Counted from the stretch's first letter, positions 1 to 7,847 are shown. The stretch: DNA of 64,000 nucleotides from Pseudomonas syringae CC1557 (GCF_000452705.1 NZ_CP007014.1:1860001-1924000); one strand, 5' to 3'. Made by a program: numbers and translations. Notes: a model not told the origin generated them from the sequence alone.

Positions 1-1
1 C

Positions 2-502
2 CTCGGCGACCCGGCCAAGGGCACTACGGTCAACTGGACGCTCATCAAAGGCGGAGAGAAGCGCAACATTATCCCGTCCAGCGCCTCAGCCGAAGCGGAC
101 ATGCGCTATTCCGACCTGAGCGAGAGCGACCGGGTACTGGCTGACGGCGAACGCATCGTGAAAAACACACTGATCGATGGCACTGAAGTGACATTGCGCA
201 TGGAAAAGGGCCGTCCACCGCTGGCGAAAAATCCGGGCTCTGAACAGTTGGCAAAAACGGCGCAGGCGCTCTACGGGAAAATAGATCGCACTGTCGAACC
301 CATCGCCATGCGCTTCGGCACCGATGCAGGTTATGCCTACGTGCCTGGCAGCGCAAAGCCCGCAATACTTGAAACGATGGGTGTCGTCGGTGCTGGTCTG
401 CATGCCGACGACGAATACATCGAGCTGTCGAGCATTGCGCCCAGGCTGTACCTGACCGTTGCCTTGATCACTCAGTTGTCACGGGATGATTCAACGCCGT
501 AG
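2..502 (+). CDS. M20-family metallopeptidase, glutamate carboxypeptidase (CpG2)-like, C-terminal part
   Basis: The frame is open from base 2, so only the C-terminal ~166 residues are present; the start lies left of the window. The visible stretch begins LGDPAKGTTVNWTLIKGG and continues through NIIPSSASAEADMRY, which resembles the dimerisation (lid) domain of M20 zinc peptidases of the carboxypeptidase G2 type. The last part (GAGLHADDEYIELSSIAPRL) resembles the conserved C-terminal segment that carries a zinc-ligand histidine. Enzymes of this group remove C-terminal glutamate from peptides or folates, often in the periplasm. The zinc-binding N-terminal half is not visible, so substrate and signal peptide cannot be judged. 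It converges with the next gene on the minus strand. Confidence 0.75.
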   Translation, partial: LGDPAKGTTVNWTLIKGGEKRNIIPSSASAEADMRYSDLSESDRVLADGERIVKNTLIDGTEVTLRMEKGRPPLAKNPGSEQLAKTAQALYGKIDRTVEPIAMRFGTDAGYAYVPGSAKPAILETMGVVGAGLHADDEYIELSSIAPRLYLTVALITQLSRDDSTP

Positions 503-559
503 GCGTCCATTCTGGATAAAAGGGCAGGGCTGGAAAATCTATCCGGCCCTGCTTGCGCG

Positions 560-946
560 TCAACCTTCGAACTGGTGGTAGACCTTGGCAATGACCTTCC
601 ATGTTCCGTCAATCCTGATCAGCGTCAGGTAGTCATTGTAATCGGCACCTATCGCGTCTTTCTCCATATCGACCCTTACAACAGCGGTCGTAGGAGTGAT
701 CGCCAGCACGTCAAGCCGGGTCACGATATCCGGTGCTTTACCATTGCTCTGGACGAACGAGTAAAGATTGCTGATCGGGCCGCCCAGTAGTTGGCCGTTC
801 GTGAAACCGTACATCACCGCATCGGTATGAAACGCTTCGGCGATGGTTTCGACGCTGCCAATGCGCAAGCCTTCGACATACTTTGCCGCGGTGGCGATGA
901 CGGCGTTGTAATCCTCAGTGGGCACGGCTTTGATGTTTTTGCTCAT
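560..946 (-). CDS. NTF2/SnoaL-like small protein (lumazine-binding-like fold)
   Basis: 128 residues starting MSKNIKAVPTEDYNAVIATA. The pattern of an N-terminal helix (ATAAKYVEGLRIGSVETIAEAF), then a HTDAVMYGF strand and a C-terminal curved sheet ending in GTWKVIAKVYHQF is typical of NTF2-like proteins, whose members are small-molecule-binding proteins or enzymes. No catalytic signature identifies a reaction. It lies 150 bases downstream of the old yellow enzyme gene on the same strand and could be co-transcribed, which would suggest a role in the same electrophile response, but this is inference. There is no signal peptide, so it is probably cytoplasmic. Confidence 0.7.
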   Translation of the reverse strand: MSKNIKAVPTEDYNAVIATAAKYVEGLRIGSVETIAEAFHTDAVMYGFTNGQLLGGPISNLYSFVQSNGKAPDIVTRLDVLAITPTTAVVRVDMEKDAIGADYNDYLTLIRIDGTWKVIAKVYHQFEG

Positions 947-1096
947 GGGGTTATGACTCCTGAAGTAAAGCTCGGGTTGTAGGATCGGGGGGTTAACAGA
1001 CGTGCCTGCTCTTCACCAATCCTGCCGGGTCGGCGAAATGGCAATTTCATTGACACAGCGGCCGGACAGATAACGAAATGCAGGCCTGCGAACGTC

Positions 1097-2200
1097 TCAG
1101 TAATTGCCTGATGGCCAGTCTGTGTAGCCAGATGCTCCGCCGCCGTAATACGTCTCGCGCGGCGCTACTGTCAGTTCGGCGCCAAGGCGCAGGCGCTGGA
1201 CGAGATCCGGATTGGAAATGAACAGCCGACCGAAGGCGACTGCATCGATGATTCCCTGGCTGCGGCGCTCGATGGCCATCTCCAGGTCGTAGTTGTTATT
1301 GCCGATAAAGAAACCTTTGAAGCGCGCGCTCAACGCGTCCATGTCGACACCTTCCGGCACATCTCGCGACGTAGCGGTGGCGCCTTCTACGAAATGCAGA
1401 TAGGCCAGGTTGAAAATGTTCAGTTGGTCGATCAGATAGCCGTGCAGCGCCATCACATTGCTGTCCGGTGGGGTGTTGCCAGCGTCCGGCGTGACGGGTG
1501 ACAGACGGATACCGACACGGTCGCTGCCCCAGATATCGACGATCGCCTGAGTCACTTCAAGCGTCAGTCGTGCGCGGTTTGCTATCGAGCCGCCGTATTG
1601 GTCAGTACGCTGATTGGTGGAGTCGCGCAGGAACTGGTCGAGGAGGTAGCTGTTGGCCGAATGTACTTCCACGCCGTCGAACCCGGCACGCTTGGCATTT
1701 TCGGCTGCGAGCCTGTATTGCTCGATGATCCCCGGAATTTCCGAGCTGTGCAGCGCGCGTGGCATCGAAACAGGTACGAAACCGTCGACGGTGTACGTAT
1801 TGCCCTCGGCGGCGATGGCCGACGGCGCGACCGGAGCCTGACCGTCCGGTTGTAGATCGACGCTGGAAAAGCGTCCTACATGCCATAGCTGACAGACGAT
1901 TTTTCCGCCTGCGGCATGCACTGCGTCGGTAACTTTTCGCCAGCCCGCCACCTGCTCTTCACTCCATATGCCTGGCGTGGCGGCGTAGCCTCGGCCCTGA
2001 GGGGAGATGTTTGTCGCTTCAGCGATGATCAACCCGGCGCTGGCGCGTTGGGCGTAATAAGTAGCATGCAGTTCACCAGGAACACCGTCTTCGGCATAAC
2101 GGCTGCGGGTAACAGGTGCCATGAAGATGCGATTGGCGACTTCAATTGAGCCCAGTTGAGTGGCAGAGAATAAATCTGTCCGGGTGCTGTTATCGATCAT
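1097..2200 (-). CDS. Old yellow enzyme family alkene reductase (NemA-like)
   Basis: 367 residues, the usual length for OYE/NADH:flavin oxidoreductases. It is an FMN-dependent TIM barrel that reduces activated C=C bonds, N-ethylmaleimide, or nitro compounds and nitrate esters. Family landmarks visible are NRIFMAPVTRSR near residue 23, the His-x-x-Asn substrate pair in EVHSANSYLLDQF (H180, N183), RDSTNQRTDQYGGS, and the phosphate-binding end VAFGRLFISNPDLV. It lies directly downstream of a TetR repressor in the same orientation. A 15-base palindrome (2214-2228) sits just before its start codon at 2200. The arrangement mirrors the E. coli nemR-nemA electrophile-response pair, so induction by reactive electrophiles is likely but inferred. 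Confidence 0.9.
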   Translation of the reverse strand: MIDNSTRTDLFSATQLGSIEVANRIFMAPVTRSRYAEDGVPGELHATYYAQRASAGLIIAEATNISPQGRGYAATPGIWSEEQVAGWRKVTDAVHAAGGKIVCQLWHVGRFSSVDLQPDGQAPVAPSAIAAEGNTYTVDGFVPVSMPRALHSSEIPGIIEQYRLAAENAKRAGFDGVEVHSANSYLLDQFLRDSTNQRTDQYGGSIANRARLTLEVTQAIVDIWGSDRVGIRLSPVTPDAGNTPPDSNVMALHGYLIDQLNIFNLAYLHFVEGATATSRDVPEGVDMDALSARFKGFFIGNNNYDLEMAIERRSQGIIDAVAFGRLFISNPDLVQRLRLGAELTVAPRETYYGGGASGYTDWPSGNY

Positions 2201-2213
2201 GATTAATTCCTAA

Positions 2214-2228
2214 TAGACCAGTCGTCTA
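2214..2228. promoter_or_regulatory. Probable TetR operator in front of the OYE gene
   Basis: TAGACCAGTCGTCTA is an inverted repeat (TAGAC, 5-base spacer, GTCTA) 14 bases from the OYE start. The same 15 bases, within a 19-base identical stretch, recur upstream of the TetR gene at 2860-2874. Two identical palindromes flanking a TetR regulator are best explained as its own operators. The sequence also resembles the NemR box. Confidence 0.75.
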
Positions 2229-2253
2229 GTTTTGATTCAAAAAAAAGCCCGCG

Positions 2254-2847
2254 CTATTGCAGCAGGCGTTTGCTCATGTTCATGGCGGTTTCAAAAGCGT
2301 CAGCAGACTTGTTGACCTTCACCAGCAGCGAGGCGCCCAACCACAGTTGGTAGAGCGACTCGGCGAACGCCCGTGTGTCGTCGACGGCATGAAGACTGCC
2401 GTCTGCTACGGCCATTTCGACGCATGTGTGCATCCGCTGGATAATCTTCGCTGTGCCTGATTTAAGGACTATGCGCATGTCCTCGGACAAATCGCACACT
2501 TCAGCACCCAGCTTGACCACCAGGCATTTACCTTCCGGAAGATCGTTGCCTTGTGTCTCTATCCAGTAATGGAAGTAGGCCAGCAGCCGTTCTGCGCCGG
2601 TTCCCGGGAGCGCCATGAGGGTATCCACACGAGACATATACTCGGCGAAGTATTCTTCGAGCAGCGCCTGGCCGAACTCTTCCTTGGACCGGAAGTAGTG
2701 GTAGAAAGACCCTTTCGGCACCCCTGCAGTGCTCAGCACTTCGGCGAGCCCGACGGCGGTATAGCCTTTGTTTGTCATTAGCGATCTGGCGACATCAATG
2801 ATGTGCTGCCGCATGTTCTGGATTGGCTTTTTCATAATGGCGGCCAT
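2254..2847 (-). CDS. TetR/AcrR family repressor (NemR-like)
   Basis: 197 residues from the ATG at 2847; an alternative ATG at 2835 (MKKPIQNMRQ) is possible. The N-terminal helix-turn-helix is clear: RQHIIDVARSLMTNKGYTA, then LAEVLSTAGVPKGSFYHYF and RSKEEF. The C-terminal half is a typical ligand-binding helical domain (TetR_C) with Cys residues (EGKCLVVKLGAEVCDL) that could sense electrophiles, as NemR does. It is transcribed ahead of the OYE gene, and identical palindromes lie upstream of both, so autorepression together with repression of the OYE gene is likely. The ligand is not known from sequence. Confidence 0.85.
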   Translation of the reverse strand: MAAIMKKPIQNMRQHIIDVARSLMTNKGYTAVGLAEVLSTAGVPKGSFYHYFRSKEEFGQALLEEYFAEYMSRVDTLMALPGTGAERLLAYFHYWIETQGNDLPEGKCLVVKLGAEVCDLSEDMRIVLKSGTAKIIQRMHTCVEMAVADGSLHAVDDTRAFAESLYQLWLGASLLVKVNKSADAFETAMNMSKRLLQ

Positions 2848-2859
2848 GCTAAACCTGAA

Positions 2860-2874
2860 TAGACCAGTCGTCTA
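2860..2874. promoter_or_regulatory. Probable TetR autoregulatory operator
   Basis: Second copy of TAGACCAGTCGTCTA, 13 bases upstream of the TetR start codon. It is identical to the site at 2214-2228, including flanking AA and GT. Confidence 0.75.
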
Positions 2875-2989
2875 GTAGAATTTTGTTGATTGAATCTGAA
2901 TCGAAAGGCCTTTCCGACTGGCTGGGGTGACGGCAGTCAGGCGCCGAGGTGCGTATTCGAGATTGACCTGAAGCCTGATAAACGATTAA

Positions 2990-3005
2990 CTGTATATGCA
3001 TACAG
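2990..3005 (+). promoter_or_regulatory. LexA (SOS) box upstream of the umuD-like gene
   Basis: CTGTATATGCATACAG matches the gammaproteobacterial LexA consensus (CTG-N10-CAG with alternating AT core) and is a near-perfect palindrome. It ends 22 bases before the ATG at 3028, so the downstream gene should be DNA-damage inducible. Confidence 0.88.
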
Positions 3006-3027
3006 TTAATCATAAAAGGCTCACGTC

Positions 3028-3468
3028 ATGAGTGTTACCTTCCTTGGCCCGTTGTCGGCAGAGGGCATCAAGCTTCCGTTCATTCCCATGTCATCCAAAG
3101 GTTCCTGGTCGCCTGTCGTGGAGAAACATGTATCAATCGCCGAGGGGTGTGAGGTCCGTGAGCCGCACGCTTACCTGGCCAGGATCGAGGATGAGGGCAT
3201 GCTCGGGGTCGGCATCTGCACGGGTGACATGCTGGTGGTCGACCGTAGTCAGTATGCGGAGCATGGGGATATCGTTGTTGCGTCACTTAATGCCCGGCAA
3301 ATCTGCCGCCGTCTGTACATGCGTGGCGAGTTCGTGATTCTGCAGTCCGAAAACAGCGATTACCCCGCGCTGCAGGTGACGGATAACGATGACCTGATCA
3401 TCCTCGGTGTCGTTACTTACAGCATGAAAAATCTGCTCGAAGGGCGAGATGCCGGGGTCAATAAATAG
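3028..3468 (+). CDS. UmuD-like S24 family protein lacking the Ser/Lys catalytic dyad
   Basis: 146 residues, the length of UmuD/RulA proteins, and aligned with them throughout (MSVTFLGPLS, TGDMLVVDRS, GDIVVASLN, SENSDYPALQV, ILGVVTYSMKN). UmuD is the LexA-like subunit of DNA polymerase V, activated by RecA-stimulated self-cleavage. Here the Ser-Met nucleophile motif reads EDEGMLGVGI (Gly57 in place of Ser). The general-base Lys motif reads QICRRL (Arg94 in place of Lys). The cleavage site Cys/Ala-Gly is Lys24-Gly25. Self-cleavage therefore looks impossible. A LexA box lies upstream, so SOS control is retained. No umuC follows. It may act as an uncleavable regulator or decoy of another UmuC or LexA-family protein; that is inference. 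Confidence 0.85.
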   Translation: MSVTFLGPLSAEGIKLPFIPMSSKGSWSPVVEKHVSIAEGCEVREPHAYLARIEDEGMLGVGICTGDMLVVDRSQYAEHGDIVVASLNARQICRRLYMRGEFVILQSENSDYPALQVTDNDDLIILGVVTYSMKNLLEGRDAGVNK

Positions 3469-3553
3469 TTGACTGCCTATGACTCGGCCTTGCTTTAAGC
3501 GTCCCTGCATGGTCTGCTGCTGGCCATCTTGGCTCCATTAGAGAAATGACCAC

Positions 3554-3793
3554 ATGCAGGAAAGAATCGACCAATTGCGGCTTGCAAAGGCGCTCCAGGG
3601 CGACATAAGCGACTTGGTAAGAGCGCTCGACGCAGCCAGCACGCGCGCAGACGTGGAAGCTGAAGCAGCGCTGCAAATCGAATTCATTCACGGGCTCGAG
3701 AAAACCAGAAAGCTGCGGGCTGCCGATGCCGAAGCGCTTTACATCATTTTTGACGATGCGGTTCAGGCTCGTTTGCAAGCGTTGGCTGAATAA
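3554..3793 (+). CDS. Small hypothetical protein, helical
   Basis: 79 residues, MQERIDQLRLAKALQGDI onward, rich in Ala, Glu, Leu and Arg and probably all alpha-helical. No signal peptide, membrane segment or motif that I recognise. It starts 86 bases after the UmuD-like gene in the same orientation, behind a weak purine-rich RBS (AGAGAAATG), and could share its SOS-controlled transcript. Function unknown. Codon use looks ordinary for the organism, which supports it as a real gene. Confidence 0.55.
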   Translation: MQERIDQLRLAKALQGDISDLVRALDAASTRADVEAEAALQIEFIHGLEKTRKLRAADAEALYIIFDDAVQARLQALAE

Positions 3794-4004
3794 AACCCGA
3801 CGCTGTCAGTCTGCTCCATTCGCACCGCTGATTCATGAACCGCTTGCAGCGTAATATTCATCCTTTACCCTGAGCGCATTGACTCGGCCCGTCCCGTTGA
3901 GAATGTGACCAAAACACCACCCAACCGTCCTATTTGCCGGAATAAGTGCTTTATTTGCACCCCCGGAGATGCCATTCGCTCGACTCTTAAAGGATCAGGT
4001 TGCC

Positions 4005-5132
4005 ATGCGCTTATCGGGCTTCATCCTCAAAAATATCGAACCCATCGTGCAGGAGTGGACCGACTTTGCTCATACGATGGCAACGCCTGGCGAGCCTCTG
4101 GATACCAAAGAGCTCAGGGATCATGCCGAGCAGATGCTCCGGGCTATTGCCACGGACCTGCAAACTGATCAGTCCTCCCAGGAGCAGGTCGACAAATCGC
4201 AAGGCCAGTTGGTATCGGACGACCAGACTGCTGCAAAAACCCATGCGATTACCCGACTGATGTCTGGTTTTACCATTGACCAGGTGGTGTCGGAATTTCG
4301 CGCACTACGTGCCAGTGTCATCAAGCAGTGGATGATACAAGAGACCGCTAATACGAAATTACAGATGGAGGACATGATCAGGTTCAACGAGGCAATCGAT
4401 CAGGCACTCGCAGAATCCATCTCCAGTTACACCAGCGCGGTTCAGGCTTCGCGCAATATCTTCCTCGGCATTCTCGGTCACGACTTGCGCACTCCCTTGA
4501 GCGCGATCCTGTTGGGTGCGGATGTTCTGTTGCGCACCAGCGACCTGGGCGCGCGCGCGACCAAGGTTGCTTCAAGGATTTACTCAAGCGTGAAACGCGC
4601 CAGCCAGATCGTCGGCGACCTGCTGGATTTCACGCGCTCACAGATCGGCCCCGGCATCCCGTTGAAAAAGACCGAGATAGACGTCCAGCCCATCTGCGCG
4701 CGCATCGTAGACGAGTCCCGCACGGTCAACCCCGAGGCCGACATCCGCCTGACGTCCAGCGAGCATGTCATTGCTAACGTTGATGGCGACCGGCTGGAAC
4801 AGGTGTTCTCCAACCTCATCGGCAACTCGATACAGCACGGTAACAGCAGTGACCCCGTAGAGGTTACACTGGCGGTTTCTGGCGACACCCTCCAGTTTAC
4901 CGTTCACAACACCGGCAACCCGATCCCCGAAGACGTCCTGCCGTTCATCTTCAACCCGATGGGACGCTACTCGCCCGAGCAGGTCACCGACAATGGCCCG
5001 TATTCAAGCCTGGGTCTCGGCCTGTTTATCGTTTCCAAAATAGTCGACGCCCATGGCGGGCGGATTGAGGTGACATCGAAAGCGGAGCTGGGGACGACGT
5101 TTGCAGTGTTTATTCCGTTGAAAGGGGAGTGA
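4005..5132 (+). CDS. Sensor histidine kinase with RsbRD-type N-terminal domain
   Basis: 375 residues from the ATG at 4005 (MRLSGFILKNIEPIVQEW), preferred over the ATG at 3969 because CAGG lies close upstream and the N-terminus then matches the RsbRD_N sensor domain (about residues 1-140). The HisKA domain carries the phosphoacceptor in LGILGHDLRTPLSAI (H159). The ATPase domain has the N box (FSNLIGNSIQHGN) and G box (GLGLFIVSKIVDAHGG). In the G1 box the usual DxGxG is VHNTGNP, with Asn in place of Asp, a variant seen in some kinases of this type. There is no transmembrane segment, so it is cytoplasmic. No response regulator is adjacent, so its partner is unknown. Confidence 0.85.
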   Translation: MRLSGFILKNIEPIVQEWTDFAHTMATPGEPLDTKELRDHAEQMLRAIATDLQTDQSSQEQVDKSQGQLVSDDQTAAKTHAITRLMSGFTIDQVVSEFRALRASVIKQWMIQETANTKLQMEDMIRFNEAIDQALAESISSYTSAVQASRNIFLGILGHDLRTPLSAILLGADVLLRTSDLGARATKVASRIYSSVKRASQIVGDLLDFTRSQIGPGIPLKKTEIDVQPICARIVDESRTVNPEADIRLTSSEHVIANVDGDRLEQVFSNLIGNSIQHGNSSDPVEVTLAVSGDTLQFTVHNTGNPIPEDVLPFIFNPMGRYSPEQVTDNGPYSSLGLGLFIVSKIVDAHGGRIEVTSKAELGTTFAVFIPLKGE

Positions 5133-5449
5133 TAGATGCTGGTTATCATCACAGGACGAACTATTCCTTGGACAGCGTAAAAGAGAGCCCATGTACAAGG
5201 ACGTTACTCTGAGCTTCTGGCATGGACTCAATAAGATTTTGCTTTTAAATCATAGGGATAAGGAAGTTTTCTGTTTTTATAGCCTATGTATTTCGAGGTG
5301 TTCTGTCTTTATTGCTGTGATTTTTCAGGTCATTTGCATTGTGGTGAGAAGCTGAAACGCGCGGTGCCGTATTTGACACAGGTCAACAACTAATTTGCGT
5401 AAAACTTGTCTACACTCTACCGAATGATATGGCCAGCAGAGGACGCACC

Positions 5450-5707
5450 ATGTATTCAAAGTCCGATATCCAGCGAGTGCTTGAAACAGCTTTTCTGCCG
5501 TCCAGGTGCGAATGCGTCGTAGCGGAGAACGAAAGCTTTTCCGTGAAGCTTCTCAACCCCGACTCCGGTGATATCCAGCTGTATGTGACGGGTATGCCTC
5601 TGGCCGAGCTATCCACCAGCAGATCCATAGCGCGGTTGGTGCTCTCCCTGAAAGAGCAGAGAGACCTGATGGGGCAAATGTCATTGTCCATGAGGCGAAT
5701 GGCGTAG
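5450..5707 (+). CDS. DUF1652 family protein
   Basis: 85 residues from the ATG at 5450, chosen over upstream starts because AGAGGA lies 7 bases before it. The sequence FLPSRCECVVAENESFSVKL, then SGDIQLYVTGMPLAEL and SRSIARLVLSLKEQ, matches the DUF1652 proteins that are common in Pseudomonas and have no known function. The 316 bases upstream (5133-5449) hold no gene that I can support; they include an AT-rich stretch and a TTGACA at 5373 that might be part of its promoter. Confidence 0.7.
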   Translation: MYSKSDIQRVLETAFLPSRCECVVAENESFSVKLLNPDSGDIQLYVTGMPLAELSTSRSIARLVLSLKEQRDLMGQMSLSMRRMA

Positions 5708-5920
5708 GGCTGGGACGAATAGCTTGGTATTTCGTACACGAAGCCATCAGGTGCTATTTGAGCGCCTATCCATACTGTCATAGGGATAGTCACTTCCCTG
5801 CCGGGGCGTTGGTTAAGTGTTTGCTACATATTAGCCATGGCAGCAAAACGGGCTTGCTGCCACCGGAACCCACTTGTAAAAAGTCATCTTCGATAAGTGC
5901 GAACGTAAAAAGCAAATCAA

Positions 5921-5946
5921 AACCGGCCAGCCAGGCCGGTTTTTTT
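5921..5946. terminator. Rho-independent terminator
   Basis: Perfect 8-bp stem AACCGGCC / GGCCGGTT with a 5-base loop, followed by a run of T on the plus strand (5940-5946). The minus-strand reading also ends in TTTT, so it may serve the minus-strand gene ending at 5945. The stretch 5708-5920 upstream shows no gene that I can support. Confidence 0.75.
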
Positions 5947-6319
5947 ATGTCTGCGCGTCGACCCTGAGAGTTCGCTCTTGGGTGCGGATAGCCTTCGCAA
6001 TCAGCGGTACTGCAATGGCACATCCGAGGTAAGCAAACATGTTCCAACTGCTGAACAGAAGCATCAGCACATCCTTTCGGGTCATTGGATCAGTTACCAA
6101 ACCAAATTTGATCACTTGCCAGCCGCTTGCCAACCCGACCGCCACGCCACAAGAAAATACCAGCACCATGGACGCCCTTGATGCCCACAACTTTAATTTT
6201 CCTAAAATTTTCAGGCGGTCCGCTGGATCTATCAGAATCATTGCGGCTGTGCCTCTGATGATGTTGACCAGCGCAGCAATTGCCGCAAGTATTGGCCAGT
6301 ACTCTTTGAATAACTCCAT
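5945..6319 (-). CDS. Hypothetical inner-membrane protein
   Basis: 124 residues beginning MELFKEYWPILAAIAALVN. Three hydrophobic segments are visible: about residues 8-30, 50-70 (MVLVFSCGVAVGLASGW) and 88-108 (LLFSSWNMFAYLGCAIAVPL). No family is recognised. The size and isolated position in the accessory region would suit a phage-derived or accessory membrane protein. The stop codon overlaps the T run of the terminator at 5921-5946. Confidence 0.5.
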   Translation of the reverse strand: MELFKEYWPILAAIAALVNIIRGTAAMILIDPADRLKILGKLKLWASRASMVLVFSCGVAVGLASGWQVIKFGLVTDPMTRKDVLMLLFSSWNMFAYLGCAIAVPLIAKAIRTQERTLRVDAQT

Positions 6320-6418
6320 ATCATTGCTCCGATTGCGATTATTAAAACGTCAAACCAACGCATACATATTGGACCAAGTGTCGCTCCTAGGCACCGTTCA
6401 CAGGTTTGGAGAAGCGAA

Positions 6419-6523
6419 ATGACAACCGAGCAGCAAGCGCTGGAAAATATGCTGGTCTGGTTAGTGGTGGTGCTCGCCATCGTCGGCAGTGTGGCCGGTG
6501 AAATGTGGCGAGCGGACAAGTAG
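6419..6523 (+). CDS. Small single-span membrane protein (34 residues)
   Basis: ATG at 6419, preceded by GGAG with an 8-base gap (a good RBS), and a 34-codon frame ending in TAG at 6523. The product begins MTTEQQALENM, then one strongly hydrophobic span (LVWLVVVLAIVGSVAG), then a polar tail EMWRADK. An acidic/polar head, one membrane helix and a short basic tail is the layout of bacterial small membrane proteins, including phage and toxin-like peptides. It is divergent from the membrane protein ending at 5945. Function unknown. The strong RBS and clean topology are the support. Confidence 0.45.
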   Translation: MTTEQQALENMLVWLVVVLAIVGSVAGEMWRADK

Positions 6524-6724
6524 GGAATGCGCGGCTAGGCGCTGGCTCGCCGACTCGCTGTAAGCTCGGATGCCTGTGTGTCATGCAGTTTTTCGGCGGT
6601 AATGCTGCTGTACGCAGCAGACCGCGGGCAGATCCGGATGCTTGACTGCAATGGCAGGGGCGAATGTGGCGATTGGGGGCGGCTCGGCGGTTGTGGGTGG
6701 AGTATTCGAGGCCTTGATCGTTCA

Positions 6725-6755
6725 GGCTGGCCTGAGTCAGAGATTCAGGCCAGCC
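6725..6755. terminator. Strong hairpin after the minus-strand membrane protein gene
   Basis: Perfect 11-bp inverted repeat GGCTGGCCTGA / TCAGGCCAGCC with a 9-base loop, 12 bases beyond the stop codon of the minus-strand gene at 6767. There is no T run, so termination is inferred from position. The surrounding 6524-6766 holds no gene that I can support. Confidence 0.5.
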
Positions 6756-6766
6756 ATGTACGGGTC

Positions 6767-7498
6767 TTATACACCCAGTCGTTTGGCCTCGGCCTCTCGG
6801 CGCGCTTTGCGCTCTTCCTCGTTTTCGGGCAGGTAAATTCTGTCTCCGTCTACGTTTGGTGATAGTGCCTGGACCAAGAGCAGTATGCAGAACAACACGA
6901 TCCCACCGAGGCTAGCCTTGACCAATGCGGTTACCCAAAAGCCCTTCAACGTATCGTGAAGTGTCGCGGCTGTCTGGCTAAGCGTGAGCGTATGGTCGTC
7001 ACCCAACACAAGGAAATTAAGTGCAAGCAACACGGCCATGGCGAAGCCTATGTTCATGTTGATCATATCCTCATCGTGTGCTGTCTGCTTTTTATCGAGA
7101 ATTTCGAGCATTACCTTATCCCGGTCGATCAAGGCCTGGTCTCGCACTCTGGAGGTCCAGCGGATATTTGGATCGGTTTGCTGATTATTTTTATTTGGCC
7201 ATCTCATTGAAACGTATATCGGAATTGTCAAAAGCAAGTGCCGCAAAGCTGGGAAGAGCAGCGTCATCATGAACGCGAACAAACCCAAAAATACGAGCGC
7301 GTTACCCCCACTAACCTCGGGCGCATCAAGCCTGGAAAAAGCTCCGAGCAGATTTTTGTGAAAGAAAACCATGAGGCAGGAGTCTAGCGCCAGGATGAAC
7401 GAGATGAGCAGCATGAAGTGCCGCATCTCTACTGCTTTTTCGATAAAAGATGTGGTGGTGGCAAGTGCTTTCGACATGCCTGAAGCTGAGTCGGCCAT
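6767..7498 (-). CDS. Hypothetical membrane protein with cytoplasmic linker
   Basis: 243 residues. Hydrophobic segments at about 28-47 (FMLLISFILALDSCLMVFF), 66-98 (NALVFLGLFAFMMTLLFPAL, then LLLTIPIYVSM), 148-166 (IGFAMAVLLALNFLVLG) and 188-210 (ALVKASLGGIVLFCILLLVQ) suggest about five membrane spans, with a charged loop between (RDQALIDRDKVMLEILDKKQ). The C-terminus is highly charged (PENEEERKARREAEAKRL). No family is recognised. It sits in the accessory region between the small membrane ORF and the endolysin remnant. Confidence 0.55.
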   Translation of the reverse strand: MADSASGMSKALATTTSFIEKAVEMRHFMLLISFILALDSCLMVFFHKNLLGAFSRLDAPEVSGGNALVFLGLFAFMMTLLFPALRHLLLTIPIYVSMRWPNKNNQQTDPNIRWTSRVRDQALIDRDKVMLEILDKKQTAHDEDMINMNIGFAMAVLLALNFLVLGDDHTLTLSQTAATLHDTLKGFWVTALVKASLGGIVLFCILLLVQALSPNVDGDRIYLPENEEERKARREAEAKRLGV

Positions 7499-7609
7499 GA
7501 ACGTCCCTTTACAGTTGATTGATCGAGCGCCGCATCATGCCTGTAGCCGCTGCGCCGTTCAAACAACCAGCCCATACGGCTACCGCTGGCAGCAAGATCG
7601 CGCCGAATA

Positions 7610-7847
7610 TACAAGGGGGGCATCCAGATTACTGTGCGGGCGAACTACTACGTTTGCGGGAGGCGTTGGGTCTCGACGTTCTTGCGCACCCCGAGCTGCT
7701 AGAGATGCCGCAATACGCCGTGATGCCAGAAGAGTGGTTCTGGTACAGGACTGAGCTTAATGCCCTAGTGGACAAAGGTGACTTCCTGACAATCACCAGC
7801 GCATCAATGGCGGCACTAATGGCCTGGCAGATCGGCAAATGCTTTAA
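7610..7847 (+). pseudogene. Decayed GH19 endolysin/chitinase fragment
   Basis: Pieces of a glycoside hydrolase family 19 lysozyme can be read in three frames. From 7610: YKGGIQITVRANYYVCG (intact proteins have YKGRGxIQITGRANY). Then in another frame: REALGLDVLAHPELLEMPQY, continuing AVMPEEWFWYRTELNALVDK and GDFLTIT. Then from 7800: RINGGTNGLADRQML and a stop at 7845-7847. The order and spacing follow the family, so this is one gene broken by at least two frameshifts and probably truncated at both ends. Such enzymes cleave cell-wall glycans for phage or tailocin release. It marks prophage ancestry for this region and should not be functional. Confidence 0.75.

Noticed and set aside
5373..5416. 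Sigma-70 promoter for the DUF1652 gene (TTGACA at 5373)
   Set aside because: I could not find a -10 at acceptable spacing, so it is mentioned only as a possibility.
6578..6862. Plus-strand frames across 6578-6862, including a Gly/Ala-rich one from 6642
   Set aside because: They overlap a strong hairpin and the end of a minus-strand membrane gene, have no clear RBS, and resemble no family.
7371..7754. 127-residue plus-strand frame overlapping the endolysin remnant
   Set aside because: Most of it is antisense to the membrane protein gene at 6767-7498; only stitched pieces in several frames resemble GH19.
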